A stretch of 64,000 nucleotides of DNA from Spirochaetota bacterium. GTDB taxonomy: Bacteria > Spirochaetota > UBA4802 > JAFGDQ01. The notes beneath the pieces are model-generated. The model saw only the letters and a program-made list of their open reading frames with translations. It had not been told where the DNA came from and did no database searches. Both the position numbers and the translations under genes were made by a program. The stretch lies in assembly GCA_034190085.1 (NCBI GenBank), contig JAXHTS010000048.1:38896-102895 (forward strand), written 5' to 3'. Each line of letters starts with the position of its first letter. Positions within the stretch are counted from its first letter, which is position 1. Of this stretch, positions 55,251 to 64,000 are shown piece by piece.

Positions 55251-57095
55251 ATGCAGATATTTTCAATATTCATTTCATTACTATTGATACTAACCTCATG
55301 CTCCTGCAATAAAGAAAGGCATAAGGACTTCAGGGCCTACCCCCTTAAGGATGTAGTAGAAGTGAATAAAGGGGGATCAGGATTTATCACCTTAAAAATT
55401 GAAATTCCTCAGGATTCTTACATATATGGCAATCCCAAGGGGCCTGGTATTGGTATGCCCACGACAATAACAGCATTCGGACCAAATGAGTTAATAATTG
55501 AGCCTGCGCGATATCTGCCACCTAAAAAATATATTGCCCCTGGAGAAAAGGAATTTGTATGGATATATGAGAATGGCACAAAGATATTTGTTCCCTTGTC
55601 TGCAAAAGATGACTCACCCTCCGGGGTGTACAAGACAACAGTTTCATTTAAGTCTCTGCTATGCCGCGCTAACTCATGCACTCCATTGGACTTTAATATA
55701 GAATATAGCATCAAAATACTTGGCCAAGGCGATAAGTTGAGTAGTGTTGATAGCGGTTTATTATCAGAATTCATGACCTCTTCTCCAACTGAAAAGTACT
55801 CAAGCACGAATAAAATGTCTAGCAGGCAGGGGGATAACAAAGGGGCAACATCTAACGAAGAGGAGATATTCAAACCGATATACCTATCCTATATCAATGT
55901 TACAAACATATTGCAGGCCATACTATATGGTCTAATTGCGGGATTTTTTCTCAATTTTATGCCCTGCGTTCTTCCAGTTGTAAGCTTAAAAGTTATGAGC
56001 TTTATCAAATATGCAGGCGAGGACAGGAGCAAGCTAATTAAGCTTGGAATTCTATTTACCCTTGGAATTTTGACTACTTTTTTTATTCTAGCATTCCTCT
56101 CATCATTCTTTGGATATAACTGGGGAGAACTATTCAAAAAGCGATTATTTCTTATTACCATGATAGCCGTTGTATTTGCCTTAACCCTTTCCATGTTCGA
56201 TGTCTTTACAATAAACTTGCCCTCTTTTATAGGAAGGGCCTCAAAGGATGTTTCCAATCAATATGCTGACGCATACATGAAGGGTCTTCTCGCAACCCTA
56301 CTGGCAACCCCTTGCAGCGGCCCCTTCCTTGGCGGCACCCTGGCATGGGCATTAACCCAGAAGCCAATTATAGTATTCATAATATTTATGAGCATTGGTT
56401 TGGGGATGGCCTTACCCTACATTATACTCACTATAAACCCAAGGTTTATGAGTATCATTCCAAAACCTGGGGATTGGATGATCGTCTTTGAGCGGATAAT
56501 GGCCTTTCTACTTATGGCAACTGTCATCTACCTGATCGGGATTTTAGAGCAGGAGGTCGTTATGCCAACCCTCTGGTTGCTACTCTTCATTGGAGTGGCT
56601 CTCTGGCAATATGGCAGATTTGGCGCGATATTTCAGACTAAAAATAAAAGAATATTCTCAACAATTGCATTGTGCATAATTATTATATCAGGATATTTAT
56701 TTCCATTTCAGTTCCTTCGCAATGAGAAAGAAAAGCCTATAATTACAGATACAAATGCATTCAGTATCGAGAGGTTATATGAAAATAGGAAAAACGGCAG
56801 AATATCAATCATAAAATTCACTGCTGACTGGTGCCCAAACTGCAAGCTTGTAGAAAGGGTATCACTATACACACCAGATGTTTTCGAAGCAATGGATAAT
56901 AATAATGTAGATCTATTGGTAGCAGACATGACTCGCGAGAATCCAATTGCAGAGGATCTTCTATATAGATTGGGCAGCAGTTCCCTACCCTTCCTCGCTG
57001 TGTTCCCAGTGGGTGAATCCTTTACTAAACCCATATGTCTCAGGGATATATATTCTGATGACGATGTAGTTCAGGCAATAAGTATGGCAAAATGA
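55251..57095 (+). CDS. DsbD-like thiol:disulfide interchange lipoprotein
   Basis: About 614 residues. The N-terminal signal ends in a lipobox (LLILTSCS), so the first domain is lipid-anchored; this periplasmic DsbD-alpha-like domain contains LLCRANSCTP. The eight-TM beta domain has the hallmark cysteines in FMPCVLPVVSLKVMSF and ATPCSGPFLGG. The C-terminal thioredoxin domain carries ADWCPNCKLVE. The three parts would pass electrons from the cytoplasm to periplasmic thiols. The start is set at ATG 55251, which gives a normal signal peptide; GTG 55197 and 55239 are in frame but place extra polar residues before it. Confidence 0.88.
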   Translation: MQIFSIFISLLLILTSCSCNKERHKDFRAYPLKDVVEVNKGGSGFITLKIEIPQDSYIYGNPKGPGIGMPTTITAFGPNELIIEPARYLPPKKYIAPGEKEFVWIYENGTKIFVPLSAKDDSPSGVYKTTVSFKSLLCRANSCTPLDFNIEYSIKILGQGDKLSSVDSGLLSEFMTSSPTEKYSSTNKMSSRQGDNKGATSNEEEIFKPIYLSYINVTNILQAILYGLIAGFFLNFMPCVLPVVSLKVMSFIKYAGEDRSKLIKLGILFTLGILTTFFILAFLSSFFGYNWGELFKKRLFLITMIAVVFALTLSMFDVFTINLPSFIGRASKDVSNQYADAYMKGLLATLLATPCSGPFLGGTLAWALTQKPIIVFIIFMSIGLGMALPYIILTINPRFMSIIPKPGDWMIVFERIMAFLLMATVIYLIGILEQEVVMPTLWLLLFIGVALWQYGRFGAIFQTKNKRIFSTIALCIIIISGYLFPFQFLRNEKEKPIITDTNAFSIERLYENRKNGRISIIKFTADWCPNCKLVERVSLYTPDVFEAMDNNNVDLLVADMTRENPIAEDLLYRLGSSSLPFLAVFPVGESFTKPICLRDIYSDDDVVQAISMAK

Positions 57096-57181
57096 TTTAA
57101 CTGATTTCATTTAAGGGCTATTACACATTTTTAGTACAGGTGTAAGGGGTATAGATCAGTGTAGTATAACGAAGGAATAGC

Positions 57182-57706
57182 CTATGTGCCTTTATTTATC
57201 GCAATGATCTCTGTGATACTGAATGAGATATTTCCAGGTATTAACTCAGGGGATCCGCTTTCATCTGAGGTTATTCTATAGGAACCATCTGATTCATTGT
57301 ACTCAAAGTTTAATATTATTGATCCCCCTGTTAGCGAATACTCTACTTGATTTATCTTGATAACTACATCATTATCAGTGAGATCCTTGTCTGATATTTC
57401 AGCACTTTCATCGTTTTCATTTCGATAAAAGTATATCTTCATATTGAATGATTCATTAGAAGGATCATCACTTACAGCGATCCCTACATATTCCTGATCA
57501 TCAATACTTATGCTATCAATAATTGCAATGTCCCCGGTCCTCTGGGCCCCATTAAAAATAATATTATAAGATGTTGAAGTTAGGGTGTATTTTGTCAGAG
57601 TGCCAGGTTGGATCTTAAATAAAGGCAACTGAGTGCTTTCAGACTCATCACTCCCGCAGGAAGTGAATATGAATAATGTTAATATAAAAGATATAACGTT
57701 CTTCAT
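57182..57706 (-). CDS. Lipoprotein of unknown function
   Basis: A 174-residue protein with an N-terminal signal and lipobox-like IFTSCGSDESES, giving an acidic Ser-rich tether. The mature part is beta-rich with VGIAVSDDPSNESFNMKIYF and ends ISFSITEIIAINKGT. No family is recognised. It is convergent with the DsbD-like gene and monocistronic. Confidence 0.7.
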   Translation of the reverse strand: MKNVISFILTLFIFTSCGSDESESTQLPLFKIQPGTLTKYTLTSTSYNIIFNGAQRTGDIAIIDSISIDDQEYVGIAVSDDPSNESFNMKIYFYRNENDESAEISDKDLTDNDVVIKINQVEYSLTGGSIILNFEYNESDGSYRITSDESGSPELIPGNISFSITEIIAINKGT

Positions 57707-58032
57707 GTTTCTGACTCCAATTTAATCGGATAATCCATACTAAAGATGTAGAATATGTCAAGATAAATAATTACATTATAATTAAGAGAATCCCTTAGTC
57801 TACTACTTTATTATTAGCAGGTATGCTATTAGAAATCACTATCTTGAAATTCCCCTTACTGAAGAGATACAAACACAATTTCTAAAGTTGCCTTTTTTTG
57901 TTGCAAATATTATAGAAGGGTTTTACCTTTGCTAGAGTTTTTAGCTCCTGGCTAAAGGTGATATTCCTTCATAGAGATAACTATATACTTATTAGTCAAT
58001 TTTTTATCTAAAATCTTTTATAGAGGTTGTGC
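57707..58032. other. Intergenic region with overlapping small hairpins
   Basis: About 325 bp upstream of two divergent lipoprotein genes. TTTAGC/GCTAAA (57940-57945, 57951-57956) can form a hairpin, while ACCTTTGC at 57925 can pair with the same right arm; the two pairings are mutually exclusive. No gene is seen. Confidence 0.3.
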
Positions 58033-58980
58033 GTGAAGCGAAATTTAACCAAAATCTTAATCTTATTCTCAATAATATCATTTCTCTCATGTCGAAATAT
58101 AATCCATTCTGTAAATAACATACAACTCCTCCCTAGGGAGAGTGATGTTCCTGGCTGGAGATTGAATTCTGCGCCTAAAGAGTATACTGTTGATAATGTC
58201 CATAGATATTTACACAATAAGGGAAGAATTTTCAAAAAATACGGCTTTAGATCTGTATCCGTAGCAAAATATCATTCAATCAATGATCAGAGTAGATTAA
58301 CGACAGTTGAAATATATAAAATGGACTCCACACTAAACGCCTTTGGTATAATGGGCATTGAGAGAGGATTCAATCATATAGAGGATTCGGTCTTTGAGAA
58401 TTCCTATACTAAAGGTGCTGGATTCTATTTCAGAAAAGGCATATATTATATCAGGATTGAGGCCAGTAAAACTACAGATTCATTTACAATTCAAAGGGAT
58501 AATATTATTTTCGCACAAGTAGTACATGAAAATATAAAAAATCCTAATGAGCCATTGCAGGACTATGTCGCCCTATTTGGGGATAACAAAAGGGTGTCGG
58601 ATGTAGTATATTATATTGATGGTCACCCTCAATTGCCTGAAATTGATAATCTTTTTGTTAGGGGCAAGAGGATATCAGGAAGAATAAAACATATTATTTA
58701 TTCCAAAAGGGATTCCTGTTATGAATCATTAAAATATATCTCGAGTCTAGTTCAGGAGATGGAACCCCCTTTCGTCCTCAGCAATGCAGAGGAATTTCAA
58801 ATTGCTTTTAACCGATCTGAAAATAATAACTATATTTTTATTGCAGTGTACAAGGAATGGATATTCGGGATAATAAATGCTGATACAAAATTCGAAGGGA
58901 AGAAGATTGTTCATAGGCTGTACACTGAGCTGATTGAGTTTCTCAAAAGTAGCAACAAATATTCATTACTAATCCCTTGA
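58033..58980 (+). CDS. Lipoprotein, DUF6599-like
   Basis: About 315 residues. The GTG at 58033 has GAGG 6 nt upstream. A signal peptide with lipobox FLSC (IISFLSCRN) leads to a mature domain with VEIYKMDSTLNAFGIMGIER, the pattern of DUF6599-type proteins, and GAGFYFRKGIYYIRIEA. The family's function is unknown. Its stop is 19 bp before the FGE-like gene and a SpoIIE-type phosphatase follows, so the three are likely one operon. Confidence 0.65.
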   Translation: MKRNLTKILILFSIISFLSCRNIIHSVNNIQLLPRESDVPGWRLNSAPKEYTVDNVHRYLHNKGRIFKKYGFRSVSVAKYHSINDQSRLTTVEIYKMDSTLNAFGIMGIERGFNHIEDSVFENSYTKGAGFYFRKGIYYIRIEASKTTDSFTIQRDNIIFAQVVHENIKNPNEPLQDYVALFGDNKRVSDVVYYIDGHPQLPEIDNLFVRGKRISGRIKHIIYSKRDSCYESLKYISSLVQEMEPPFVLSNAEEFQIAFNRSENNNYIFIAVYKEWIFGIINADTKFEGKKIVHRLYTELIEFLKSSNKYSLLIP

Positions 58981-58999
58981 TGAGTATCAATATTGAGCC

Positions 59000-60196
59000 A
59001 TGATCGAATTAACAACTTTTAAAAAGACCTTTTGGTTAGTTTTTTTGATAATACTGCTTATGCCGGTCCATTCAATAGAATTGAAAATTTATGCAAAAAT
59101 AGATTCAATTAGAAAAGGCAATATTGTAACCCTTCTATTTTATGAGAAGCCGTATAAGGATGTATATTATATTATTGAAAGCAACAATATTATTGGGGAG
59201 ATCAGAATACATGCTATAGAAAAGCACATTTTAAACAGCAAGATAACCTATAAGGCCATAGCAGAGTATAATCTTGAAAGAAGAACCTATGAAAGGACGA
59301 TAAAAGCCGGAATGGATATAGGTTTAGTTGAGGGGAAAAAGATAATAAAGGCACAAGCCAGGGAGAGAAACAATCGGATTCAAGATGTATATAAGAAACA
59401 GATTATCACGCCCAGGGATCAAAGGATTATGATATTGATACCTGAAGGGAAATTTGTATTTGGCAACAACAATGATGAAGATGATGAATACCCCGAACAG
59501 ATAATATATTTGGACAACTTCTATATCGATAAATATGAGGTCTCAAATAGGGACTATTTAAAATATATAACCTCTACTGGCTCAAAACCACCAATATCCT
59601 GGTATAATGGAAAGTATAAAGAGGGTGAGGAGGATCTACCTGTATTAGTATCCTATTTTGAAGCAACGGCTTATACAGAATGGGCGGGTAAGAGATTACC
59701 CACTGAGAAGGAGTGGGAAAAGTCTGCTAGAGGTGAGGGTATTAAGGTTGTAAAGGGTAAGGAGGATAATTACACATATATTAAAGAACCTATTATCTAT
59801 CCATGGGGGAATATATATGATCCAGAAAAGGCAAATTCATTAGACTTTTGGAGAAATAAGGGTGTTGGTTTGAACATCAAGAAAAAATTCAAACAGGGCT
59901 TACTCCCGGTCAATCTATTCTCTGATACCGGAGGTTCTCCCTATGGGGTAATAAATTTATCCGGCAATGCCGCAGAGTGGACTTCAAGCTGGTACAAGGC
60001 CTATTCAGGAAGCAGATTTACAGACAAAAGATATGGGGAGCAAGTGAAGGTGATAAGGGGCGGAGCCTGGTATTCCGATAAGAAGAGGCTTAGAGTAACC
60101 AGCAGAGAGATAGGAGGAATACCCAATCTATATGAGGACCCTATCGCAGGTTTCAGATGTGTTAGAAAACCCAAAGTTTTGGACAGAATACCCTAG
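59000..60196 (+). CDS. Exported FGE/SUMF1-domain protein, probably non-catalytic
   Basis: A 398-residue protein. A signal peptide or TM segment (8-26) is followed by a beta-rich region of unknown type (27-125) and a formylglycine-generating-enzyme-like domain (about 145-395). Diagnostic blocks are PEGKFVFGNN, FYIDKYEVSNRDYLKY, GKRLPTEKEWEKSARG, NLSGNAAEWTSSWY and VIRGGAWYSDKKRLR. Active FGEs have two cysteines near the end of the domain; here the segment RVTSREIGG has none, so it is probably a ligand-binding or structural version. Confidence 0.82.
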   Translation: MIELTTFKKTFWLVFLIILLMPVHSIELKIYAKIDSIRKGNIVTLLFYEKPYKDVYYIIESNNIIGEIRIHAIEKHILNSKITYKAIAEYNLERRTYERTIKAGMDIGLVEGKKIIKAQARERNNRIQDVYKKQIITPRDQRIMILIPEGKFVFGNNNDEDDEYPEQIIYLDNFYIDKYEVSNRDYLKYITSTGSKPPISWYNGKYKEGEEDLPVLVSYFEATAYTEWAGKRLPTEKEWEKSARGEGIKVVKGKEDNYTYIKEPIIYPWGNIYDPEKANSLDFWRNKGVGLNIKKKFKQGLLPVNLFSDTGGSPYGVINLSGNAAEWTSSWYKAYSGSRFTDKRYGEQVKVIRGGAWYSDKKRLRVTSREIGGIPNLYEDPIAGFRCVRKPKVLDRIP

Positions 60197-60280
60197 AACG
60201 ATTAGCAGGCAAGATGATCGCCATAGGCATTATACATCTATGGATAATATATTGAAGGTAATATAAAAAGGAGATATATA

Positions 60281-62503
60281 ATGAAATATTTTTATTATAT
60301 CAGCGGAAAAATAGGTTATACCTCAGCAATTGCTCTCATAACATCTCTCGTTGGAGGCGTTTGTGTTATCTTTGGTTATTATTTGGGTACATCATTTATT
60401 ATTGCCTCTTATTTTCAGATTACTTCTAACATCATTAAATGGCTTCCCTGGGCTCTATCCTTCACTGCTATCCTCTATTGTATACAATTTGGTTTACTTA
60501 CACCAATAAAGATTCCAGCCCTTTTCAGATCATTTAGGGACATTAATCATAACCTACATGGAGATAGGTTGAGCCCTGATATTAGTGATGACGAGCTAAA
60601 ACACTTATATAATCATATTGTGCTATTCCCTTTATACAACACATTTAGCTGTATATTATATGGTATTATTTCTGCAATAGCCCTGATCGCATTAATATAC
60701 CTTGATAATATGAAATCAGGTAATTTCAATATCCAGAATATGTATATGATCATTAAAATTGTTTCCATCGGAGGAATGACCAGTGTAATCATTTTTGCAA
60801 TGTCAACATATCTATTAACAGACATACTCACAGGTCGTGAGAGGGCTACATGCTATAATGAATTACGCAGAAGGTTTATTAACATACGGCCAAGGGTTCT
60901 TGTAGGAGTAAGGTTTAAGTTTAGCCTTTTTGCGGTTTTAATGATTATTACTTTGCTTACCTTTGGAGCCTTAATTGAGAAGGGTCGTTTTTACAGTGAA
61001 GCCAATCTCACAGCAATTGTGATCTATTTTTTTGTATCTGTTGCAGCAGGCTTTTTGTTGATGTTTGTTAATACAAACTCCATTGTTCGAATATTTACAG
61101 ACATTACCAGAGTAGCCAGAGAGATAGCCTCTGGAGGCGAGGTGCATTTTAAGGTGCTTCCACTTGAAAGAGAATTCTCAGCGATTGAATACGCTATGAT
61201 GGAAATGAAGGTGGAGATAGATGAGCATAGGAAAAATCTCGAATTGAAGGTTGAGGAGAGAACCAGGGAATTACAGGAAGCCCTGTCAGACCTAAAGGAT
61301 AGGGATAATCTGATCCAAAAACAACTGGATATGGCAAGCACTATTCAAAGAAGCATATTACCCAGGCATTTAGAAGATTGGAGTGAGTTAAAATTTTCAG
61401 TTAAATATCTGGCTATGGAAAAGATCGGTGGGGACTTTTATGATGTACTGAAGCTTTCAAACAACAAGTTGGGCATATTGGTCGCAGATGTGTCCGGTCA
61501 CGGAATTCCTGCAGCTTTAGTCACTTCAATGGCCAAGGTCTCCTTTAGCAACGCCTGTAGAAAACACAGTTCTCCAAAAAAAATATTTCAGGAAGTAAAT
61601 CAAGACATACTTGATAATGTAAAGACTCAAGATTATATGACTTGCTTTATGGCCATAATAGATGATGAGTACAATGTAACCTATACCAATGCCAGTCATC
61701 AAAGGTGTATAATTCTTCGAACAGATGAGGAGAGGATAGAACTACTGGATACTGGGGGATTGTTTATTGGAGCCTTAGAGGATGCCAGGGATACTTATGA
61801 GGAAAAGATGACAACACTAAATTATGGCGATAGAATGATAATGTTTACTGATGGTATTTCGGAGGCTACAAATGAGAAAAGGGAGGGATATTCCACCGAA
61901 AGATTGGAAACATTGATATTGGAGAATAGACACGTGTCATTAGATGATTTTACAAATTTAATAATAGAGGATGTTAAGGGATTTATTGGGAATGCGCAGG
62001 TAGAGGATGACATAACACTACTCGTCGTTGAGCTATCGAGAGATCATACAATTGAAATAATAAAAAATGTGAAAAAGATGATAGCTGATGGGAAATATAA
62101 TGAATCAATTGATACCTTAAAGAGGGGACTCATCCTCTACCCGGATGATCCGAAACTCCTATACAATCTTGCAAAGACCTATTTTAAGGTTAATGATTTT
62201 GAACAAGTAGTTGAGTATATCAGCAAATATATAAAAAGGGATAAGGGGAATAGGTATGCCCTATATATTGGCGGGGCTGCTTACTATCAGTTAAATGATT
62301 ATACCAATGCGATCGATTTGCTGGAACAGGCAATTAGTATAGATCCAACATTTATAAACGCATTGTTCGCATTGGGGATGGTATATAAAAAGCATGAAAT
62401 AACTGATAAGGCTGTTCAATATTTTGATAAAGTGTTAAAGATTGACACTGACAATATGAGAGCGCAGGCTGAATTAAAGGAATTAAAAAATATTGGCAGC
62501 TAA
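60281..62503 (+). CDS. Membrane PP2C-type (SpoIIE/RsbU) phosphatase with TPRs
   Basis: A 740-residue protein. N-terminal membrane region with about six TM helices (10-260), a HAMP-like segment (262-315), a coiled coil (315-355), a SpoIIE PPM phosphatase domain (about 365-585) and C-terminal TPRs (600-735). Metal-binding acidic residues are present: Asp385 in GGDFYD, Asp403 in ADVSGHG, Asp524 in FTDG and Asp577 in EDDITLL, so it should be active. Such proteins dephosphorylate anti-anti-sigma factors in partner-switching. AGGAG lies 7 nt before ATG. No STAS or RsbW gene is adjacent. Confidence 0.92.
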   Translation: MKYFYYISGKIGYTSAIALITSLVGGVCVIFGYYLGTSFIIASYFQITSNIIKWLPWALSFTAILYCIQFGLLTPIKIPALFRSFRDINHNLHGDRLSPDISDDELKHLYNHIVLFPLYNTFSCILYGIISAIALIALIYLDNMKSGNFNIQNMYMIIKIVSIGGMTSVIIFAMSTYLLTDILTGRERATCYNELRRRFINIRPRVLVGVRFKFSLFAVLMIITLLTFGALIEKGRFYSEANLTAIVIYFFVSVAAGFLLMFVNTNSIVRIFTDITRVAREIASGGEVHFKVLPLEREFSAIEYAMMEMKVEIDEHRKNLELKVEERTRELQEALSDLKDRDNLIQKQLDMASTIQRSILPRHLEDWSELKFSVKYLAMEKIGGDFYDVLKLSNNKLGILVADVSGHGIPAALVTSMAKVSFSNACRKHSSPKKIFQEVNQDILDNVKTQDYMTCFMAIIDDEYNVTYTNASHQRCIILRTDEERIELLDTGGLFIGALEDARDTYEEKMTTLNYGDRMIMFTDGISEATNEKREGYSTERLETLILENRHVSLDDFTNLIIEDVKGFIGNAQVEDDITLLVVELSRDHTIEIIKNVKKMIADGKYNESIDTLKRGLILYPDDPKLLYNLAKTYFKVNDFEQVVEYISKYIKRDKGNRYALYIGGAAYYQLNDYTNAIDLLEQAISIDPTFINALFALGMVYKKHEITDKAVQYFDKVLKIDTDNMRAQAELKELKNIGS

Positions 62504-62596
62504 TCATCATATAATCAAAAATAATATATTGTCTCCTCCCAGGTTATGGATGATGAGGATAATAATAACTTGGGATAAAGTTAAACATGATGATCT

Positions 62597-63760
62597 TTAC
62601 AGCTTAGCGATGGTATTCACAACTCCATCTATTATCTCATTGGTATACTCCTCCAAATTTTTAATATCCTTCCTGGGGAATCTAAACCCAATTGCCCCTT
62701 CATGCCCCCCGCCATCGTGAATAGTAAAGATATCAAGGACCCGCCGTAAATCAAATTTTTTATAATCATGACATCTTCTCATTCGAAATTGTATCATATC
62801 AGATTTTCTTGAATTATCATAATATACCAGAAGGCTTACCTTTCCGCTTCTCTCAGCCAACTCATTGGCGATATGTTTTGAAACGGATACAATAATATCT
62901 TCATCAAACTCCTTACACAGATAATCCATATCTCTCTGATTTAGGATTATATAACCCACAGAGTCAATATAGTTCTGTTTCTCAATAATATAATCATAGC
63001 ATTCCTCTTCCTGCACAGACAATTTTTGAAGTTCCTGAAATATCTCATCAATTTTAGTAAAATTGGTTTCCTTTATCGTAACCTTCATGAGTATATCGTT
63101 ATACATGTTAGCAAAAATATCATAATATATTTTTTCTCTTCTCGATTTTAGATACTGGCCCATATTTGTATCACCCACTATTCCTGTGAGAATACTTAGG
63201 ACAAGATTCCTTGAAAATGGATCTGATATCAGAAATCTCCTTAATATACGCCTCTTATTTCTCAATTTGAGGGCAATAATGCCAATCAATTCACATGTCG
63301 AAGAGGCATCAGTGACTAAAGAGTAACCCTCATCGCCGATGTATTCCCCATCACTTGCTATATGGTGATCAATTTCTATTTTCAGGATATCCTTTCTATC
63401 TACTAATTTAGCTATTTTCTTATTCATATCCACCATCTTGCGTTTGGGGGTATCACATATTACAATTGTATCGATCTTGGAGTTAATCCTATCAGTATTA
63501 TTAATTATATCAATGGAATTAAATTTACAGATATCTAACAGATAGACGATATTACCAGGGATATGACTATTGATATATATTTGAGCAATCTTATCAAATT
63601 TAGTCAGTAGAATTGCGAAGGCAATCATAGATGATACACAATCTTCATCCGGATTTATGTGACCGAGAATTAAGAAACTTTTTCTATCAGCCATTGCATT
63701 TATTATATTATTGATTATTTTATTCTTCTCGTGAATGGTTTTTATCTTATGCTTAATCAT
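62597..63760 (-). CDS. DHH/DHHA1-domain phosphoesterase
   Basis: A 387-residue protein of the RecJ-like DHH superfamily. The N-terminal metal centre has GHINPDEDCVSSM, CDTP and the name-giving IDHH; the DHHA1 domain ends with GGGHEGAIGF. Such enzymes degrade nanoRNA, cyclic dinucleotides or bis-phosphates; which applies is not clear, but the bipartite layout resembles nanoRNase/NrnA-type proteins with an insert between the domains (about 170-290). AAGGA lies 4 nt before ATG. The next minus-strand gene upstream is a nucleotidyl cyclase. Confidence 0.85.
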   Translation of the reverse strand: MIKHKIKTIHEKNKIINNIINAMADRKSFLILGHINPDEDCVSSMIAFAILLTKFDKIAQIYINSHIPGNIVYLLDICKFNSIDIINNTDRINSKIDTIVICDTPKRKMVDMNKKIAKLVDRKDILKIEIDHHIASDGEYIGDEGYSLVTDASSTCELIGIIALKLRNKRRILRRFLISDPFSRNLVLSILTGIVGDTNMGQYLKSRREKIYYDIFANMYNDILMKVTIKETNFTKIDEIFQELQKLSVQEEECYDYIIEKQNYIDSVGYIILNQRDMDYLCKEFDEDIIVSVSKHIANELAERSGKVSLLVYYDNSRKSDMIQFRMRRCHDYKKFDLRRVLDIFTIHDGGGHEGAIGFRFPRKDIKNLEEYTNEIIDGVVNTIAKL

Positions 63761-63868
63761 CGTTTCCTTGTATAATAAGGGCTGAAGTTAAATATTCTTT
63801 GCCTCGTATTGAGCGGGGCTGATCTGCGAAGGGTTTAATGCGATAATTGTACAAGAGACAAAAGGGTG

Positions 63869-64000
63869 TTACTCTTTAATATCGATCAACTCGTATATCT
63901 TAACAGGCAGTTCCTTACCCTTTACCCTTATAACATCCAGCTCGCGTACAATTACACTATCCTTTACATATTCATAGGTGAATTCACTTATAATTATGTT
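63869..64000 (-). CDS. Class III adenylate/guanylate cyclase (C-terminal end only)
   Basis: The last 43 codons of a gene that extends beyond the window. The encoded peptide begins NIIISEFTYEYV, continues VRELDVIRVKGKELPVKIYE and ends LIDIKE; this is the standard C-terminus of class III nucleotidyl cyclases, where RVKGK.PV.IYE is strongly conserved. The stop is 109 bp upstream of the DHH phosphoesterase start on the same strand. Domain content upstream cannot be seen. Confidence 0.8.
   Translation of the reverse strand, partial: NIIISEFTYEYVKDSVIVRELDVIRVKGKELPVKIYELIDIKE

Overview
This 64 kb window is AT-rich bacterial chromosome, most likely from a member of the Spirochaetota. The main reason is a long co-directional flagellar run on the minus strand in the order typical of spirochaetes (motA-motB-fliL-fliY-fliO-fliP-fliQ-fliR-flhB-flhA-flhF-flhG-fliA-fapA). 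Supporting signs are a spirochaete-style FlhB N-terminus, FliY rather than plain FliN, many lipoproteins with relaxed lipoboxes, and a SpoIIE/TPR signalling protein beside a class III cyclase. The species cannot be named from the sequence alone. No phage, insertion sequence, CRISPR array or replication origin was seen.

Region by region. 1-4.3 kb: a tandemly duplicated pair of acyl-CoA dehydrogenase genes (catalytic alpha type, then beta type lacking a catalytic Glu); the fourth copy runs off the left edge. 4.4-7.0 kb: folE and queD (pterin/queuosine entry) and an ADP-forming acyl-CoA synthetase alpha-type protein. 7.3-11.4 kb: a Cys-rich protein, manC, tmRNA (ssrA), a lipoprotein, tRNA-Leu(GAG) and a DUF3795-like protein. 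11.1-17.2 kb: a tripartite RND efflux operon (TolC-like, membrane fusion protein, RND pump, then a PII-like protein) with a perfect 13-bp inverted repeat upstream. 18-24 kb: enoyl-CoA hydratase, a SplB-like radical SAM protein, flgM behind a sigma-28-like promoter, and a three-gene operon of a metal-ligand-less iron-ADH homologue with larB and larC (nickel-pincer cofactor synthesis).

23.9-48.1 kb: everything is on the minus strand. Read in transcription order it is motA, motB, fliL, fliY, fliO-R, flhB, flhA, flhF, flhG, a membrane protein, the flagellar sigma factor, fapA, two unknown proteins, cheR, then yicC-remA-gmk-rpoZ, miaA, hfq, an SPFH-like membrane protein, a 29-codon AURKAIP1/COX24-type gene, an unknown membrane protein and cheW. 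fliM is absent where it would be expected. 48.4-51.6 kb: two linked TPR proteins. 51.9-54.8 kb: an HD hydrolase, tRNA-Gly(TCC) abutting an M48 protease, and an unknown protein. 55.2-64 kb: a DsbD-like lipoprotein, a small lipoprotein, an operon of lipoprotein + FGE-like protein + membrane SpoIIE phosphatase with TPRs, a DHH phosphoesterase, and the C-terminus of a class III nucleotidyl cyclase.

The most interesting points are: (i) a degenerate iron-ADH family protein locked into a larB-larC operon; (ii) miaA, whose only sensible start is a non-canonical ATC codon; (iii) an unlisted 29-aa very basic ribosome-associated-type gene; (iv) the duplicated alpha/beta acyl-CoA dehydrogenase unit with signs of gene conversion; (v) three uncharacterised proteins embedded in the flagellar operon.
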